Source of the DNA: Hymenobacter telluris
GTDB taxonomy: Bacteria; Bacteroidota; Bacteroidia; Cytophagales; Hymenobacteraceae
NCBI RefSeq assembly: GCF_017313265.1
Contig: NZ_JAFLQZ010000002.1
Span: 62,001 to 126,000, forward strand
Direction: 5' to 3'
Length of the DNA stretch: 64,000 nt
Below, piece by piece: positions 53,641 to 62,295 of the stretch; the stretch's first letter is position 1; each line of letters opens with the position of its first letter. Made by a program: the position numbers and the translations under genes. The notes under the pieces are model-generated. The model had not been told where the DNA came from. It saw only the letters and a program-made list of their open reading frames with translations, and did not search any database.

Positions 53641-53757
53641 GACGTGGTGAGATGGTGAAGTGGTGAAATAGTGAGTTTGAGGTTATAACAGGCGAATCTG
53701 CGCAGGTGGCGCATGTCGAACAGTCACCTCACCAGTTCACCACCTCACCAATTCGCC
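53641..53757. repeat. Long intergenic hairpin vi (GGTGA words, shared loop)
   Basis: The left arm (53644-53678) reads GTGGTGAGATGGTGAAG and on; the right arm (53724-53753) is CACCTCACCAGTTCACC-like. The loop holds CTGCGCAGGTGGCGC, a variant of the loop core in iv and v. It sits between the FAD oxidoreductase and PKS genes and supplies the TGA of the former. Confidence 0.78.
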
Positions 53758-54857
53758 TTCCCGTGGGTGCGGCGCATCAGGGCTCGCACGCCGCCGGGCC
53801 AGTGGCGCAGGCCGCCCACCACGGCTTCGCTCATCAGGGGCCGGCCAAACAAGCCCTGAATCAAGCGCCCGACTTGCAGGCGCCGCCCAAACTGCGTGTG
53901 CCAGCTGTGGCGGTAGCGCGCCTCCAAAGTGGCGCGGCTGATGCGGTGTTGCAGGAAGTCGTGGAGGTGGGCGCTGGCCAGTTGGGCTCCGTGCAGCGCC
54001 ATAGCCATGCCGTTGCCACACAGCGGCGTAATCAGGCCCGCCGCGTCGCCGCATAGCAGCACGTGGTCTTCCACGCAGCTTTTCGGGGCGAAGGATATTT
54101 CGTTGATGACTTCGGGCTGCGGGTACAGCACTTCGGCTTCGGTCAGGATGCGGCGTAGCAGGGGGTTGGTAGCCAGTACGTTCTGCTCCATGGCCGCAAT
54201 AGTGCCGTGCTGTTTCAGGTTGTGGCGGGTGGTGAGGTAGCAGAAGCAGTAGCGCCCGTCTTCCACTGCCGAAATGCCCGCGTAGCCATCGGGGAAGTTG
54301 TGCAGCGCAATCAGGTTAGTTGGGAAATCGAGGCGCAAATGGTACTTCACCCCCAGGTAGGGCGAGCGGGCCCGGAAAAATGGGCGCTGCCGGTCGAGGG
54401 CACTGCGTTTGCCGTACGCGCCCAGCACCACCCGCGTAGTAAAGGTGCGGCCATCGGCGAGGGTAGTGGTGTGCAGGTCGGTGGCGGCATCATAGGCTAC
54501 GGCGGCCACGGTGGCCTGCTGAAGCACCGTTACACCCCGCGCTTCGGCCAGCTGAAACAGGTGGTGGTCCAGGGTGAAGCGGCTCACCCCGAAACCGCCC
54601 ATATCCAGCGGCACCGACAACGTGCGCCCTGCCGGCGACGACACCATGAACTGCGTAATCCGGGCCGGGTTGAGCACGGCCGGGTCGGCGTGCAGGCGGC
54701 GCAGGTACGGCAGCACCTCATTGGATATGTACTCGCCACATACCCGATGAAAAGGGTACTGCTTTTTCTCGACCACCAACACCCGGTAGCCGCGGGCCGT
54801 TAAGTCGAGAGCAGCCGTAAGACCGCCTAAGCCACCACCGATAACAAGAACATCCAA
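53745..54857 (-). CDS. FAD-dependent oxidoreductase of the type III PKS cluster
   Basis: 370 residues from a TTG start at 54857 (an in-frame stop lies upstream and no ATG exists between). The Rossmann motif is VLVIGGGLGGLTAALDL; a second conserved section is HVLLCGDAAGLITPLCGNGM, as in geranylgeranyl-reductase/hydroxylase-like flavoproteins. HRVCGEYISNEVLPYL matches the same group. It may hydroxylate or reduce the PKS product. The last two codons (Asn-Trp) and the stop are in hairpin vi. Confidence 0.88.
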   Translation of the reverse strand: MDVLVIGGGLGGLTAALDLTARGYRVLVVEKKQYPFHRVCGEYISNEVLPYLRRLHADPAVLNPARITQFMVSSPAGRTLSVPLDMGGFGVSRFTLDHHLFQLAEARGVTVLQQATVAAVAYDAATDLHTTTLADGRTFTTRVVLGAYGKRSALDRQRPFFRARSPYLGVKYHLRLDFPTNLIALHNFPDGYAGISAVEDGRYCFCYLTTRHNLKQHGTIAAMEQNVLATNPLLRRILTEAEVLYPQPEVINEISFAPKSCVEDHVLLCGDAAGLITPLCGNGMAMALHGAQLASAHLHDFLQHRISRATLEARYRHSWHTQFGRRLQVGRLIQGLFGRPLMSEAVVGGLRHWPGGVRALMRRTHGKANW

Positions 54858-54953
54858 CTTATTTTGTCCAGTAAAACAATGAAAATCAAGGAAGAAATGA
54901 CCGTTTATTAGGAGAAGTGTTATATTTTAACTTCGTAATTAAGATTCAACCGG

Positions 54954-54961
54954 TATCTTTG
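54954..54961 (+). promoter_or_regulatory. -7 element before the short T9SS gene
   Basis: TATCTTTG, with TTCG at 54931-54934 at about 19 bp spacing as a possible -33 element. It lies 73 bp before the start at 55034. Confidence 0.5.
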
Positions 54962-55033
54962 CAAACCAAATTGGACAGCTAACGTTTTATAGAACTGTCC
55001 GAGCGCGCTGCTATTTCTGCTCTAATTCCCCCT

Positions 55034-55411
55034 ATGATGAAACGCTTACCTTCTTCTTTTTCAACGCTGTTGCTAGCTCTTGGCCTACTTTGTGGTAGCC
55101 TGTCGGCTGATGCGGCCAAGCCGGGTGTGCATTCCCAGGCGGCTGCCAAGCCAGCCGAGGAGCGCAGCCTGTTGGTATATCCGAATCCAAGTACTGGTAT
55201 TGTTCATATTTCCATTAATGGCTTTGAAGGCCGTAAAGTGGAACTGCGTGTGCTAAACGTTATTGGTTCTGTTATCTACCGCGAAGCTATTACGGAACTC
55301 AACGACCGGTTCACCAAAACACTCGACTTAAGCAAGTTTGCCAGCGGCCTGTATTACGTGAAGCTCGATGGTGACAATGCCAGCCAGATGCGCAAGCTTG
55401 TGATTCGCTAG
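55034..55411 (+). CDS. Short secreted protein consisting of a T9SS type A sorting domain
   Basis: 125 residues. A signal peptide (to about LSADA at 27) and a short linker (AKPGVHSQAAAKPAEE) are followed directly by the T9SS sorting domain: SLLVYPNPSTGIVHISINGF, KVELRVLNVIGSVIY, and LSKFASGLYYVKLDGD, ending KLVIR. There is no cargo domain. It may be a T9SS substrate without passenger, a surface-anchoring peptide or a duplicated tail. Confidence 0.82.
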   Translation: MMKRLPSSFSTLLLALGLLCGSLSADAAKPGVHSQAAAKPAEERSLLVYPNPSTGIVHISINGFEGRKVELRVLNVIGSVIYREAITELNDRFTKTLDLSKFASGLYYVKLDGDNASQMRKLVIR

Positions 55412-55426
55412 TTTGCTTTCTGCACT

Positions 55427-55470
55427 CCAACAAAAAGCCCCGTCTGCATGCAGGCGGGGCTTTTTGTTGG
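55427..55470 (+). terminator. Terminator after the short T9SS gene
   Basis: Perfect 16-bp arms (55427-55442, 55455-55470) with an inner palindrome CTGCATGCAG. The T-run TTTTTGTT follows the GC stem. Confidence 0.8.
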
Positions 55471-55500
55471 CTACCAATTACAGGTGGCCAGTACTTAGGC

Positions 55501-55620
55501 TTATCGACGGTTGTTGGCGCGCACGGGTACAGGCTTCAGGGCGGCTTTCAACTGGTCGAAGGTGTTGAGCGCAAGTAGGGCGGTAGCCAGAGCAATACCC
55601 AAGAAAATGAGAAGTGACAT
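55501..55620 (-). CDS. Very small membrane protein, 39 residues
   Basis: An ORF that starts with ATG at 55620 and ends with TAA at 55501. It encodes MSLLIFLGIALATALLALN (a single hydrophobic helix) followed by TFDQLKAALKPVPV and RANNRR. One transmembrane segment with a basic cytoplasmic tail is a common form of small membrane protein. It starts 120 bp before the end of the FMO gene and is likely the last member of that minus-strand run. Evidence is the open frame and its composition. Confidence 0.5.
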   Translation of the reverse strand: MSLLIFLGIALATALLALNTFDQLKAALKPVPVRANNRR

Positions 55621-55740
55621 GCGAAGTGAGTTAAGAGATACAAAAGAAACGCAACAACCAACCCAATAGTATATCGGACAGCACGCGTTGTTGGTACTTG
55701 TAAAGCTAACCCCAAAACGGGGTAACTAGTTGCAGTATAA

Positions 55741-56802
55741 TTATGTGCTTTTCAGCAAGTGGTCCACCACGTAGCACGCATCAGCACCCACGCCGCCCAT
55801 AAGCGCCGAGCTGCGAGTGCTCAGCCAAGGCAACCCCAGAAATGCTACCCCTGGTGCAGCAGTAAGTCCGCGCTGATGGCGGGGCGTACCATCGGGCTCG
55901 AAAATAGGTAGCTTTATCCACTGGAAATCCGGTTTGAAACCGGTAGCCCATACCACTGCTTCCAAGGGCGGTGTGTTCTGGCGGCGCCCCTGCAACGCTC
56001 CGGCGGTAGTAGCCCCGGTGGCCCGGCCTATAAGCTGCACATTCGAGAATTGCTTCAGCCGTTGTAAGTCGCCGCGTACAACGGGTTCGGACTGGTGCAT
56101 AATGTGGCGGCCCAGGCGGGTGGCGCGCGGAATACGTAGAAACCCACTTTTCTTGAGGAGCACCCACGTCAGCTGGTTGTTCGGGAAAGCCCCGGTTTTG
56201 TCATCGAAGGCTACGAAAACCGGCCGGCCGGTAGTGGCCAGGTCGGCAGCAATTTGTAGCGCGGAGTTGCCGCTGCCTACCACTGCCACCGGGCCGGCAC
56301 CGGAAATTTGGCTAGGCTGGTGGTAGTGGCTGCTGTGGAACTGCTGCACTTGCGGCGGTAGCGCAGAAGCAAAGGCCGGCTGCTTGGGAGTGGAATAAGC
56401 GCCAGTGCTAACAACAACGCGGCGGGCCTGATACACAGTGCCAGCGGCTGTTTCAACGCGGTAACTACCGGAGGCGTCATTAGTGGCCGTCACTTGTACG
56501 GCCCGCTCTCCTAGTTGCACCGGAAACCGGAAATGGTTGGCATAGGCTTGTAGATAAGCGGCAGCTTCGTCTTTGGTAGGATAATGCAGCGCCGGCCCCG
56601 GCCAGGGAAAGCCCGGCAGCCCACTCGCCCAAGCCGGCGAAAACAGCCGCAACGCTCCGAAGCGGCTGGCCCAAACGTCGCCTACGGCCGGCCGCTCATC
56701 CAGCAGCACAAACTTTACACGGTGCTGTTGCAGATAATACGCCGCCGCCAGCCCCGCTTGTCCCGCTCCGATAACGAGGGTGTCTACCTGCTTGGTCTGC
56801 AT
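55741..56802 (-). CDS. Flavin-containing monooxygenase-like oxidoreductase (CzcO group)
   Basis: About 353 residues from the ATG at 56802. FAD motif VDTLVIGAGQAGLAAAYYL, FMO-type motif PVAVVGSGNSALQIAADLA for NADPH binding, and a final WATGFKPDFQWI as in FMO/CzcO proteins. No signal peptide. It should add oxygen to a nucleophilic N or S centre, or act as a thioredoxin-reductase-like flavoprotein. The gene lies about 20 bp after the stop of the hybrid kinase and is probably co-transcribed with it. Confidence 0.85.
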   Translation of the reverse strand: MQTKQVDTLVIGAGQAGLAAAYYLQQHRVKFVLLDERPAVGDVWASRFGALRLFSPAWASGLPGFPWPGPALHYPTKDEAAAYLQAYANHFRFPVQLGERAVQVTATNDASGSYRVETAAGTVYQARRVVVSTGAYSTPKQPAFASALPPQVQQFHSSHYHQPSQISGAGPVAVVGSGNSALQIAADLATTGRPVFVAFDDKTGAFPNNQLTWVLLKKSGFLRIPRATRLGRHIMHQSEPVVRGDLQRLKQFSNVQLIGRATGATTAGALQGRRQNTPPLEAVVWATGFKPDFQWIKLPIFEPDGTPRHQRGLTAAPGVAFLGLPWLSTRSSALMGGVGADACYVVDHLLKST

Positions 56803-56821
56803 AGTTGAGCTGTGCACTGGT

Positions 56822-59800
56822 TTATAGCCCTGGGAAGTCTTGCCGCAGCCCAGCTATTACCTGGGCGGTTACCGCACGAACCAAGGCAACAAGCTCCTCG
56901 ATTTCGGGGAGGGGCAGGGGCGTGTCGCGGCAAGCCTCGAGCCGGCGAATGGGGGTGTGTAGCTGGCGGATGTGCAAGCCATCGAGGGAGCTTTTTAGGC
57001 TGTGAGCCGAAGTAGCCAACTGTTGATAGTCGCCGGTGGCAGTGTATTGCTCCAGGTCCTGCACTGCCGGTGGAGCGGTTTGGATGAACAGCTGAGCCAG
57101 CCGCCGAACAAATTCCTCGTTGCCGTGCGCGAGCCGGCGAATACCGCTCAAGCTGTAAAGAGGCGAACTGACTACTGCGTCTTCCTCAGTTACTGCCGGC
57201 CCAGCACTGCCAGCCTGTACCGTTGTGCGCTGGCCCAGGATGTTGCCAATAGCCTGAAATAGTTCTTCTTCCCGGAAAGGCTTCGATAAGTAACCCGAAA
57301 AGCCGGCTTCTAGGTACTGTTCTTCTTCGCCGCGCAAGGCGTGAGCGGTGAGGGCCAAAATGGGCGTAGCGGCGCGCGCCGCGTCTGGATGCTGCCGCAG
57401 GAGCCGAGTAGCGGTTATGCCGTCCATGCCGGGCATCTGAATGTCCATCAGCACCACATCGTAGGTTTGTTGCCCAAACAAAGCCAGTGCTTTCGGGCCG
57501 GTACCGGCCGTGTCGACGGTCCAGCCCCAGTTGCGCACCAACGATTCAACCAGAAACTGGTTGATGGCGTTGTCTTCGGCCAGCAGCACCCGCCGCGGCC
57601 CCAAAGCGCGGTAATCAATGGGTTGAGCAGGCAGCTCAGGGCGGGTAGCCGGGGTGGTTAGCTTGAACGGCAGCGTGAAGCTGAAAGTGCTGCCTTCGTT
57701 GAGCTGGCTTTCGGCGCTCATGGTGCCGCCCATCAGCTCCACTAAGTTTCGGGAAATACTCAGGCCCAGCCCCGAGCCGCCATACTCGCGGGCCGTGCTG
57801 GCCGAGGCTTGCGTGAACGGCTCGAACATCTCCTGAATCTGGTGGGCCGGAATGCCCGGACCAGTATCCCGCACCGTAAACTGAAATAGTTGCTGCTCGT
57901 CGGGGGAGTTGCTCAAGGGCTGGCAGGCCAGCAGTACCTGGCCCCGCTCCGTAAACTTAACGGCGTTGGAAAGCAGGTTCAGCAGGATCTGGCGCAACCG
58001 GTATGGGTCGCCCAGCACGGTGGTGGATACGTTGGGTGAGGGAAGCGTGAGTGTGAGACTAATGCCTTTCTCTTGGGCCCGTGGTAGCAACGACTCCCGG
58101 CTGGCCTGTAATACGTCGCGCAGGTCGAAGGCAATGGTTTCGGTGCGAACTTTGCCGGCGCTCAGTTGGCTCATGGCCAGCACATCGTTGATAACCACCA
58201 GCAAGTGGTCGGCGGAGTGGCGAATATGGTCCAGGTACTGGCTTTGCTGGTCGTCGAGTGGCGTTTTGGCTAGCAGTCCGGCAATACCCAGAATCCCGTT
58301 GAGAGGGGTCCGAATTTCGTGGCTCATATTGGCCAGAAAGTTCTGCTTGGCCTGGGCATTTTCCTCGGCCGCTTCTTTGGCGGCCCGCAAGTCCAGTTGA
58401 GTACGTTTCAGCTCGGTGATGTTGCTGTCGATGCCAAGCACCTGCACGCTGCCATCAGCCAATACAAACGGCCGCTTGATGCTGTGAAACCACAATATCG
58501 TGCCATCGGGACGAGTGAACGTTTCTTCCTGGGCCATTTCCTGCCCGGTTCGGATAACCTGCTCGTCTTGAAGGCGGTAGCGCTGGCTGTCGGCTAGGCT
58601 TACCGGCCGCTGACCCAGCTGGGTGTTTACAATCTGGGCCGGGGTCATGCCGTACAATTCGGCAGTGGCCCGGTTGGCTAGCAGATAGTGGTCCTGGCTG
58701 TCTTTCAGGTAAATAAGATGTGGCGTAGTGTCAATTACTTGGCGGAACAGGCGGTTCTGCTCGGCCAGTCGGCGGTTGGCAGTGCGGCGTTGCTCATCGG
58801 CTACTTTCCAGCGGGTAATGTCTTCCGCGGTGCCCACTATCTGCCGTACTCGGCCTTCACTGTCCCGCTCGAAGGGCGTGGTAGTGATACGCAGCCACCG
58901 CACCGACCCGTTGACGTGGGTAAGGTGATACTCCATCGTCACGATTTCGCCATCAGCAGCTTCTTTCATCTGCAGTACGTGCTGCCGCAATTTCTCGGCC
59001 TCGCTCTCGGGCATCAGCGAAAGGAGTGCTTCCGCTCCCATTGCCAGAATTTCGTGGCGGCTGTAACCCGTAATGGTTTCGATGTAGCGGTTGCAGTATA
59101 CGTTGCGCTGCTTCTCGTAATCGTAGATGTAGATGAGGTTGGGCACCGTATTCGCCACCCGGTCTTGCAACATCCGAATCTGGCGCAGCGAATCTTCGGT
59201 GGCTTTGCGCTCGGTGATGTCCTCGGCACTGCCCACCATCTGCCTGATGGTCCCGTCGGCGTCGCGCATAAATACCGAGCCCTGAATTTTCAGCCACCGC
59301 CAGCCACCATGTTGGTGGCGAATACGCAATTCGTACTCAATATTCTGCTCATCGGTGAGGAATACCAATCGTTCCGTCAGACCTTCCAACTGCTGTTGCC
59401 CTGCCTCATCAAGGAGCTGCGGAACGATATTGCTACCGAAGGCAAGAAGCTGCTGCTCGGTGTAGCCCATGATGCGCTCCACCTGCTGATTGGCATACAC
59501 AATGCGCATTTCCTGCACATCAAACAGAAACACGATGGCCGGGATGGTGTCGTTGATGCGGGCCGCAAATAGCTGGCTATGGTGAAGCTCTTTCTCTGCC
59601 TGTCGCCGGGCCGTAATGTCTGTGAGATACACGTTGGCGGCATCCTCATCCGGTAACGGAACCACCGTCCAGAGGTAGTGGTGGCCGTTGAGGCCGCGCT
59701 CCACCGTTCTGGTAGTGGCTGCGGCAAGGGCATATGCTACCTCTCGCCGCAGAAATTCCTGCTCGGCTTGCCACTGAGGCTGGGCCAAGGTGTGCAGCAC

Positions 59801-60391
59801 CGGCCCGGCGGCGGGGTTGGCGTAGCGGGCCTGACCGTCTTTGCTGAAGCAGATGATGGGTTCCGGGCTGGACTCTGCTAGTTGGGAAAGCTCCCGGACA
59901 CGGGACAGAATGCGCTGCTGCTGCGTTACGTCCTCATAGCTCCACAAGTGCAGCACAGTACGTCCCTCCTGCACCATAGGCAGGTATTCGCATTGCAGGA
60001 TCTTGTTGTTGGCTAACGCAACCAGATGAGTTTGGCGTGTTTGCGTGGCCCTAGCATCTTCAATCTGCTGCCGCGTTTCAGCAGGCTTAGCAAACGGTAT
60101 TGCCTGCGAGAGAAGCTCCGCAGACTTGGTGCCGACGTACTTACCAGCTGGTTCCTGTAAGCCTAGCAACTCGCAAAAGCGCTGGTTTACGAGCATGGTC
60201 CGCAGGTGCTCGTCTTGGGCCAGTATGCCCGCACTCATCGTTTGAAGCAGCGCCTGAAGTTGGCCCGCCGCCGATTCCCGTTGCTGCCGGAGCTGTTCAC
60301 GCAGTTCCTGAAGCTGTAGCTGAGCGGTTCGTTGGGTACTACGCGCCTGTCGCAGTTGGCGTTGCTGCTGGCGGTACGCAATAGAGGTCAT
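56822..60391 (-). CDS. Hybrid sensor histidine kinase with five PAS domains, REC and Hpt
   Basis: 1189 residues. A Gln/Arg-rich coiled-coil (about 8-60) precedes five PAS domains (about 45-155, 165-275, 275-400, 400-525, 535-660), several with VYANQQVERIMGYT-like entry and WLKIQGSVF- or WLRITTTPF-type PAC sections. Then come HisKA (NFLANMSHEIRTPLNGILG), HATPase (NLLSNAVKFTERGQV, DTGPGIPAHQ), a receiver (VLLAEDNAINQ, VVLMDIQMPGMDG) and a C-terminal Hpt domain (SAHSLKSSLDGLH). No transmembrane segment is seen, so cytoplasmic cues, likely redox or small ligands, are sensed. The sigma-54 regulator gene lies upstream on the same strand. Confidence 0.93.
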   Translation of the reverse strand: MTSIAYRQQQRQLRQARSTQRTAQLQLQELREQLRQQRESAAGQLQALLQTMSAGILAQDEHLRTMLVNQRFCELLGLQEPAGKYVGTKSAELLSQAIPFAKPAETRQQIEDARATQTRQTHLVALANNKILQCEYLPMVQEGRTVLHLWSYEDVTQQQRILSRVRELSQLAESSPEPIICFSKDGQARYANPAAGPVLHTLAQPQWQAEQEFLRREVAYALAAATTRTVERGLNGHHYLWTVVPLPDEDAANVYLTDITARRQAEKELHHSQLFAARINDTIPAIVFLFDVQEMRIVYANQQVERIMGYTEQQLLAFGSNIVPQLLDEAGQQQLEGLTERLVFLTDEQNIEYELRIRHQHGGWRWLKIQGSVFMRDADGTIRQMVGSAEDITERKATEDSLRQIRMLQDRVANTVPNLIYIYDYEKQRNVYCNRYIETITGYSRHEILAMGAEALLSLMPESEAEKLRQHVLQMKEAADGEIVTMEYHLTHVNGSVRWLRITTTPFERDSEGRVRQIVGTAEDITRWKVADEQRRTANRRLAEQNRLFRQVIDTTPHLIYLKDSQDHYLLANRATAELYGMTPAQIVNTQLGQRPVSLADSQRYRLQDEQVIRTGQEMAQEETFTRPDGTILWFHSIKRPFVLADGSVQVLGIDSNITELKRTQLDLRAAKEAAEENAQAKQNFLANMSHEIRTPLNGILGIAGLLAKTPLDDQQSQYLDHIRHSADHLLVVINDVLAMSQLSAGKVRTETIAFDLRDVLQASRESLLPRAQEKGISLTLTLPSPNVSTTVLGDPYRLRQILLNLLSNAVKFTERGQVLLACQPLSNSPDEQQLFQFTVRDTGPGIPAHQIQEMFEPFTQASASTAREYGGSGLGLSISRNLVELMGGTMSAESQLNEGSTFSFTLPFKLTTPATRPELPAQPIDYRALGPRRVLLAEDNAINQFLVESLVRNWGWTVDTAGTGPKALALFGQQTYDVVLMDIQMPGMDGITATRLLRQHPDAARAATPILALTAHALRGEEEQYLEAGFSGYLSKPFREEELFQAIGNILGQRTTVQAGSAGPAVTEEDAVVSSPLYSLSGIRRLAHGNEEFVRRLAQLFIQTAPPAVQDLEQYTATGDYQQLATSAHSLKSSLDGLHIRQLHTPIRRLEACRDTPLPLPEIEELVALVRAVTAQVIAGLRQDFPGL

Positions 60392-60507
60392 AGGAGATAC
60401 TAGAAGAAAAGCGTATTATATACAACTACGATATAGAAGCCGGTTTGGAGTTGGGAAGCCGGAAAATGCCTGAAATATAGAGTGAGCCACTAAAACGCAC
60501 CAACAAG

Positions 60508-60566
60508 AAACCGCTTTTCAGCGTGCTAACCCAGCAGTAGCTGGTTCGCACGCTGAAAAGCGGTTT
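60508..60566 (-). terminator. Terminator of the sigma-54 regulator gene
   Basis: Perfect 19-bp arms (60508-60526 and 60548-60566) plus an inner stem in the loop. It lies 21 bp after the stop of the minus-strand regulator gene and separates it from the hybrid kinase. Confidence 0.75.
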
Positions 60567-60587
60567 GCTGCAAGCGTATGGTATCAG

Positions 60588-61964
60588 TTACCGCAGGCGT
60601 ACCTCATTGTTTTGGGCCATACGATAAATGGTTGATTTGCCGATCTGCAACTTTGCCGCCACCTGCAAAATGTTGCCTTGGTAGGCATCGAGGTAGCGCT
60701 GCACAATGTTGGCCACTTGCACCCGCAACGACTCATTGCCAATGGGGGTTATTGTGTTCAGGTTGTTGGTGGCATTGCCCTGCACCCGCAACGATAGGTC
60801 CTGCGGACGGATGGTTTCGTCTTCGGCCAGCACAGCGGCCAACTCAACTACCGCCTTCAACTCGCGCACGTTGCCCGGAAAAGGGTATTGCAGCATCATG
60901 TCCTGAGCTTCCGGCGAAAGTGAGCAAGGCGCCATTTTGTTCTGGTTGCAGAAGTCTCGCAAAAAGGCATCCGCCAGCAGCAAAATATCATCTCCTCGTT
61001 CACGTAGCGGCGGCAGCACAATAGGCAAACCCAACAGGCGGTAGTACAGGTCTTCGCGGAAACGGCCTTGCTTTACCTCTTCGGCAATGTCGCGGTGGGT
61101 GGCTACCATGAGGCGGGCGTCGAATGGTATCGGCTGGCCGCCGCCTACCCGCTGCACTTCGCGTTCCTGTAGCACTCGCAGCAGCTTGGCCTGCAAATCC
61201 AGCGACAGTTCCCCGATTTCGTCGAGAAACAGCGTGCCTTGGTGTGCCTCCTCAAACCGGCCAATGCGGCGGCTGATAGCTCCGGTAAAAGCTCCTTTCT
61301 CGTGCCCAAACAGCTCGCTCTCCAGCAATTCGTGCGGAATAGCGGCCACGTTTACGGCCACGAAAGCACGGTTGCGGCGCGCCGACTTGTAGTGGATGGC
61401 CTTGGCTACCAATTCCTTGCCGGTACCGGTTTCGCCGCTTACAGATACGGTAATATTGGTCCGAGCCGCTTTTTCAATCAGAGAAGCCAGGTGCTGCATC
61501 TGCGGGCTTTCGCCCAGTATGGCCCGCCCTGGGTCGTATTTCTGTCCAATCTGCTCTCGTAGTCGGTCGTTTTCACGGCGTAGCTGCAACTGCTTGCGCA
61601 CGTTGCCTACCATATTCCAGAGTCGGTCGGCGGTTTCCTCGTCTTTCAGCAGATAATCATAGGCACCTTGCCGGAGCAGGCCAATGGCGGTACGCACGTC
61701 TTCCTGCCCCGAAATAACAATTACCGCTACTTCGGGCAGGCGCTCCTTTATCTGGCGGAGTACTTCGTCGCCTTTCCCATCGGGCAGGTTGTAGTCCAGC
61801 GTAATAAGATCGGGCTGTTCGTGTAAGTGAGCAAGGCAGGCTTGAGCAGTGGTGAAGCGCTGAATCTGGTTGTCGGGATTCTGGGCAAGTTTATATTCAA
61901 GCAACTCGCCATACCAGGCGTTGTCCTCGACTACGAAGATGTTAAGCGGGGATGAAACAGACAT
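60588..61964 (-). CDS. Sigma-54-dependent response regulator (NtrC type)
   Basis: About 458 residues from the ATG at 61964; the longer frame to 62126 has an unrelated-looking extension. Receiver (IFVVEDNAWYGELLEYKL; Asp in LITLDYNLPDGKG), AAA+ domain with Walker A GETGTGKE, the sigma-54-contacting GAFTGA, Walker B TLFLDEIGEL and arginine-finger FREDLYYRL, and a Fis-type HTH at the end (LQVAAKLQIGKSTIYRMA). The protein activates sigma-54 promoters after phosphorylation, probably by the adjacent kinase or its Hpt. Confidence 0.93.
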   Translation of the reverse strand: MSVSSPLNIFVVEDNAWYGELLEYKLAQNPDNQIQRFTTAQACLAHLHEQPDLITLDYNLPDGKGDEVLRQIKERLPEVAVIVISGQEDVRTAIGLLRQGAYDYLLKDEETADRLWNMVGNVRKQLQLRRENDRLREQIGQKYDPGRAILGESPQMQHLASLIEKAARTNITVSVSGETGTGKELVAKAIHYKSARRNRAFVAVNVAAIPHELLESELFGHEKGAFTGAISRRIGRFEEAHQGTLFLDEIGELSLDLQAKLLRVLQEREVQRVGGGQPIPFDARLMVATHRDIAEEVKQGRFREDLYYRLLGLPIVLPPLRERGDDILLLADAFLRDFCNQNKMAPCSLSPEAQDMMLQYPFPGNVRELKAVVELAAVLAEDETIRPQDLSLRVQGNATNNLNTITPIGNESLRVQVANIVQRYLDAYQGNILQVAAKLQIGKSTIYRMAQNNEVRLR

Positions 61965-62230
61965 AAGCAAATAGGATACTGGACTGGCTATTGCGGAGAA
62001 ATCGGGCAAGCATGAATGCTGGTGGAAGCAGAAATGCCGGTGCGATGGTGGGTGTTCTGCTAGCGCAACGGAGGTGGAGTGTGGGGGAAGGACGCGAGTA
62101 TAATAGGGAAATATGGGCTTTACCATCTTTTCCCGAATTAGGAATGGGAATCCAAGATAAGGACAATATAGTTTTTTTATAATTTATTCAAATGCCTGTT
62201 TATCAGTGCTATTGCAGCTAAACATAAACT

Positions 62231-62246
62231 TGGCAATTTGATTGTA
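62231..62246 (+). promoter_or_regulatory. Weak sigma-54-like promoter candidate
   Basis: TGGCAATTTGATTGTA resembles TGGCAY-N6-TTGCW with GG kept and GC changed to GT. It lies 49 bp before the start of the surface-protein gene and next to a sigma-54 regulator. The imperfect -12 element lowers confidence. Confidence 0.3.
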
Positions 62247-62295
62247 TTAAAGGAAGACACGCCTAACAGTCTCCCACTTTTCAGAGCTCGTTCCC

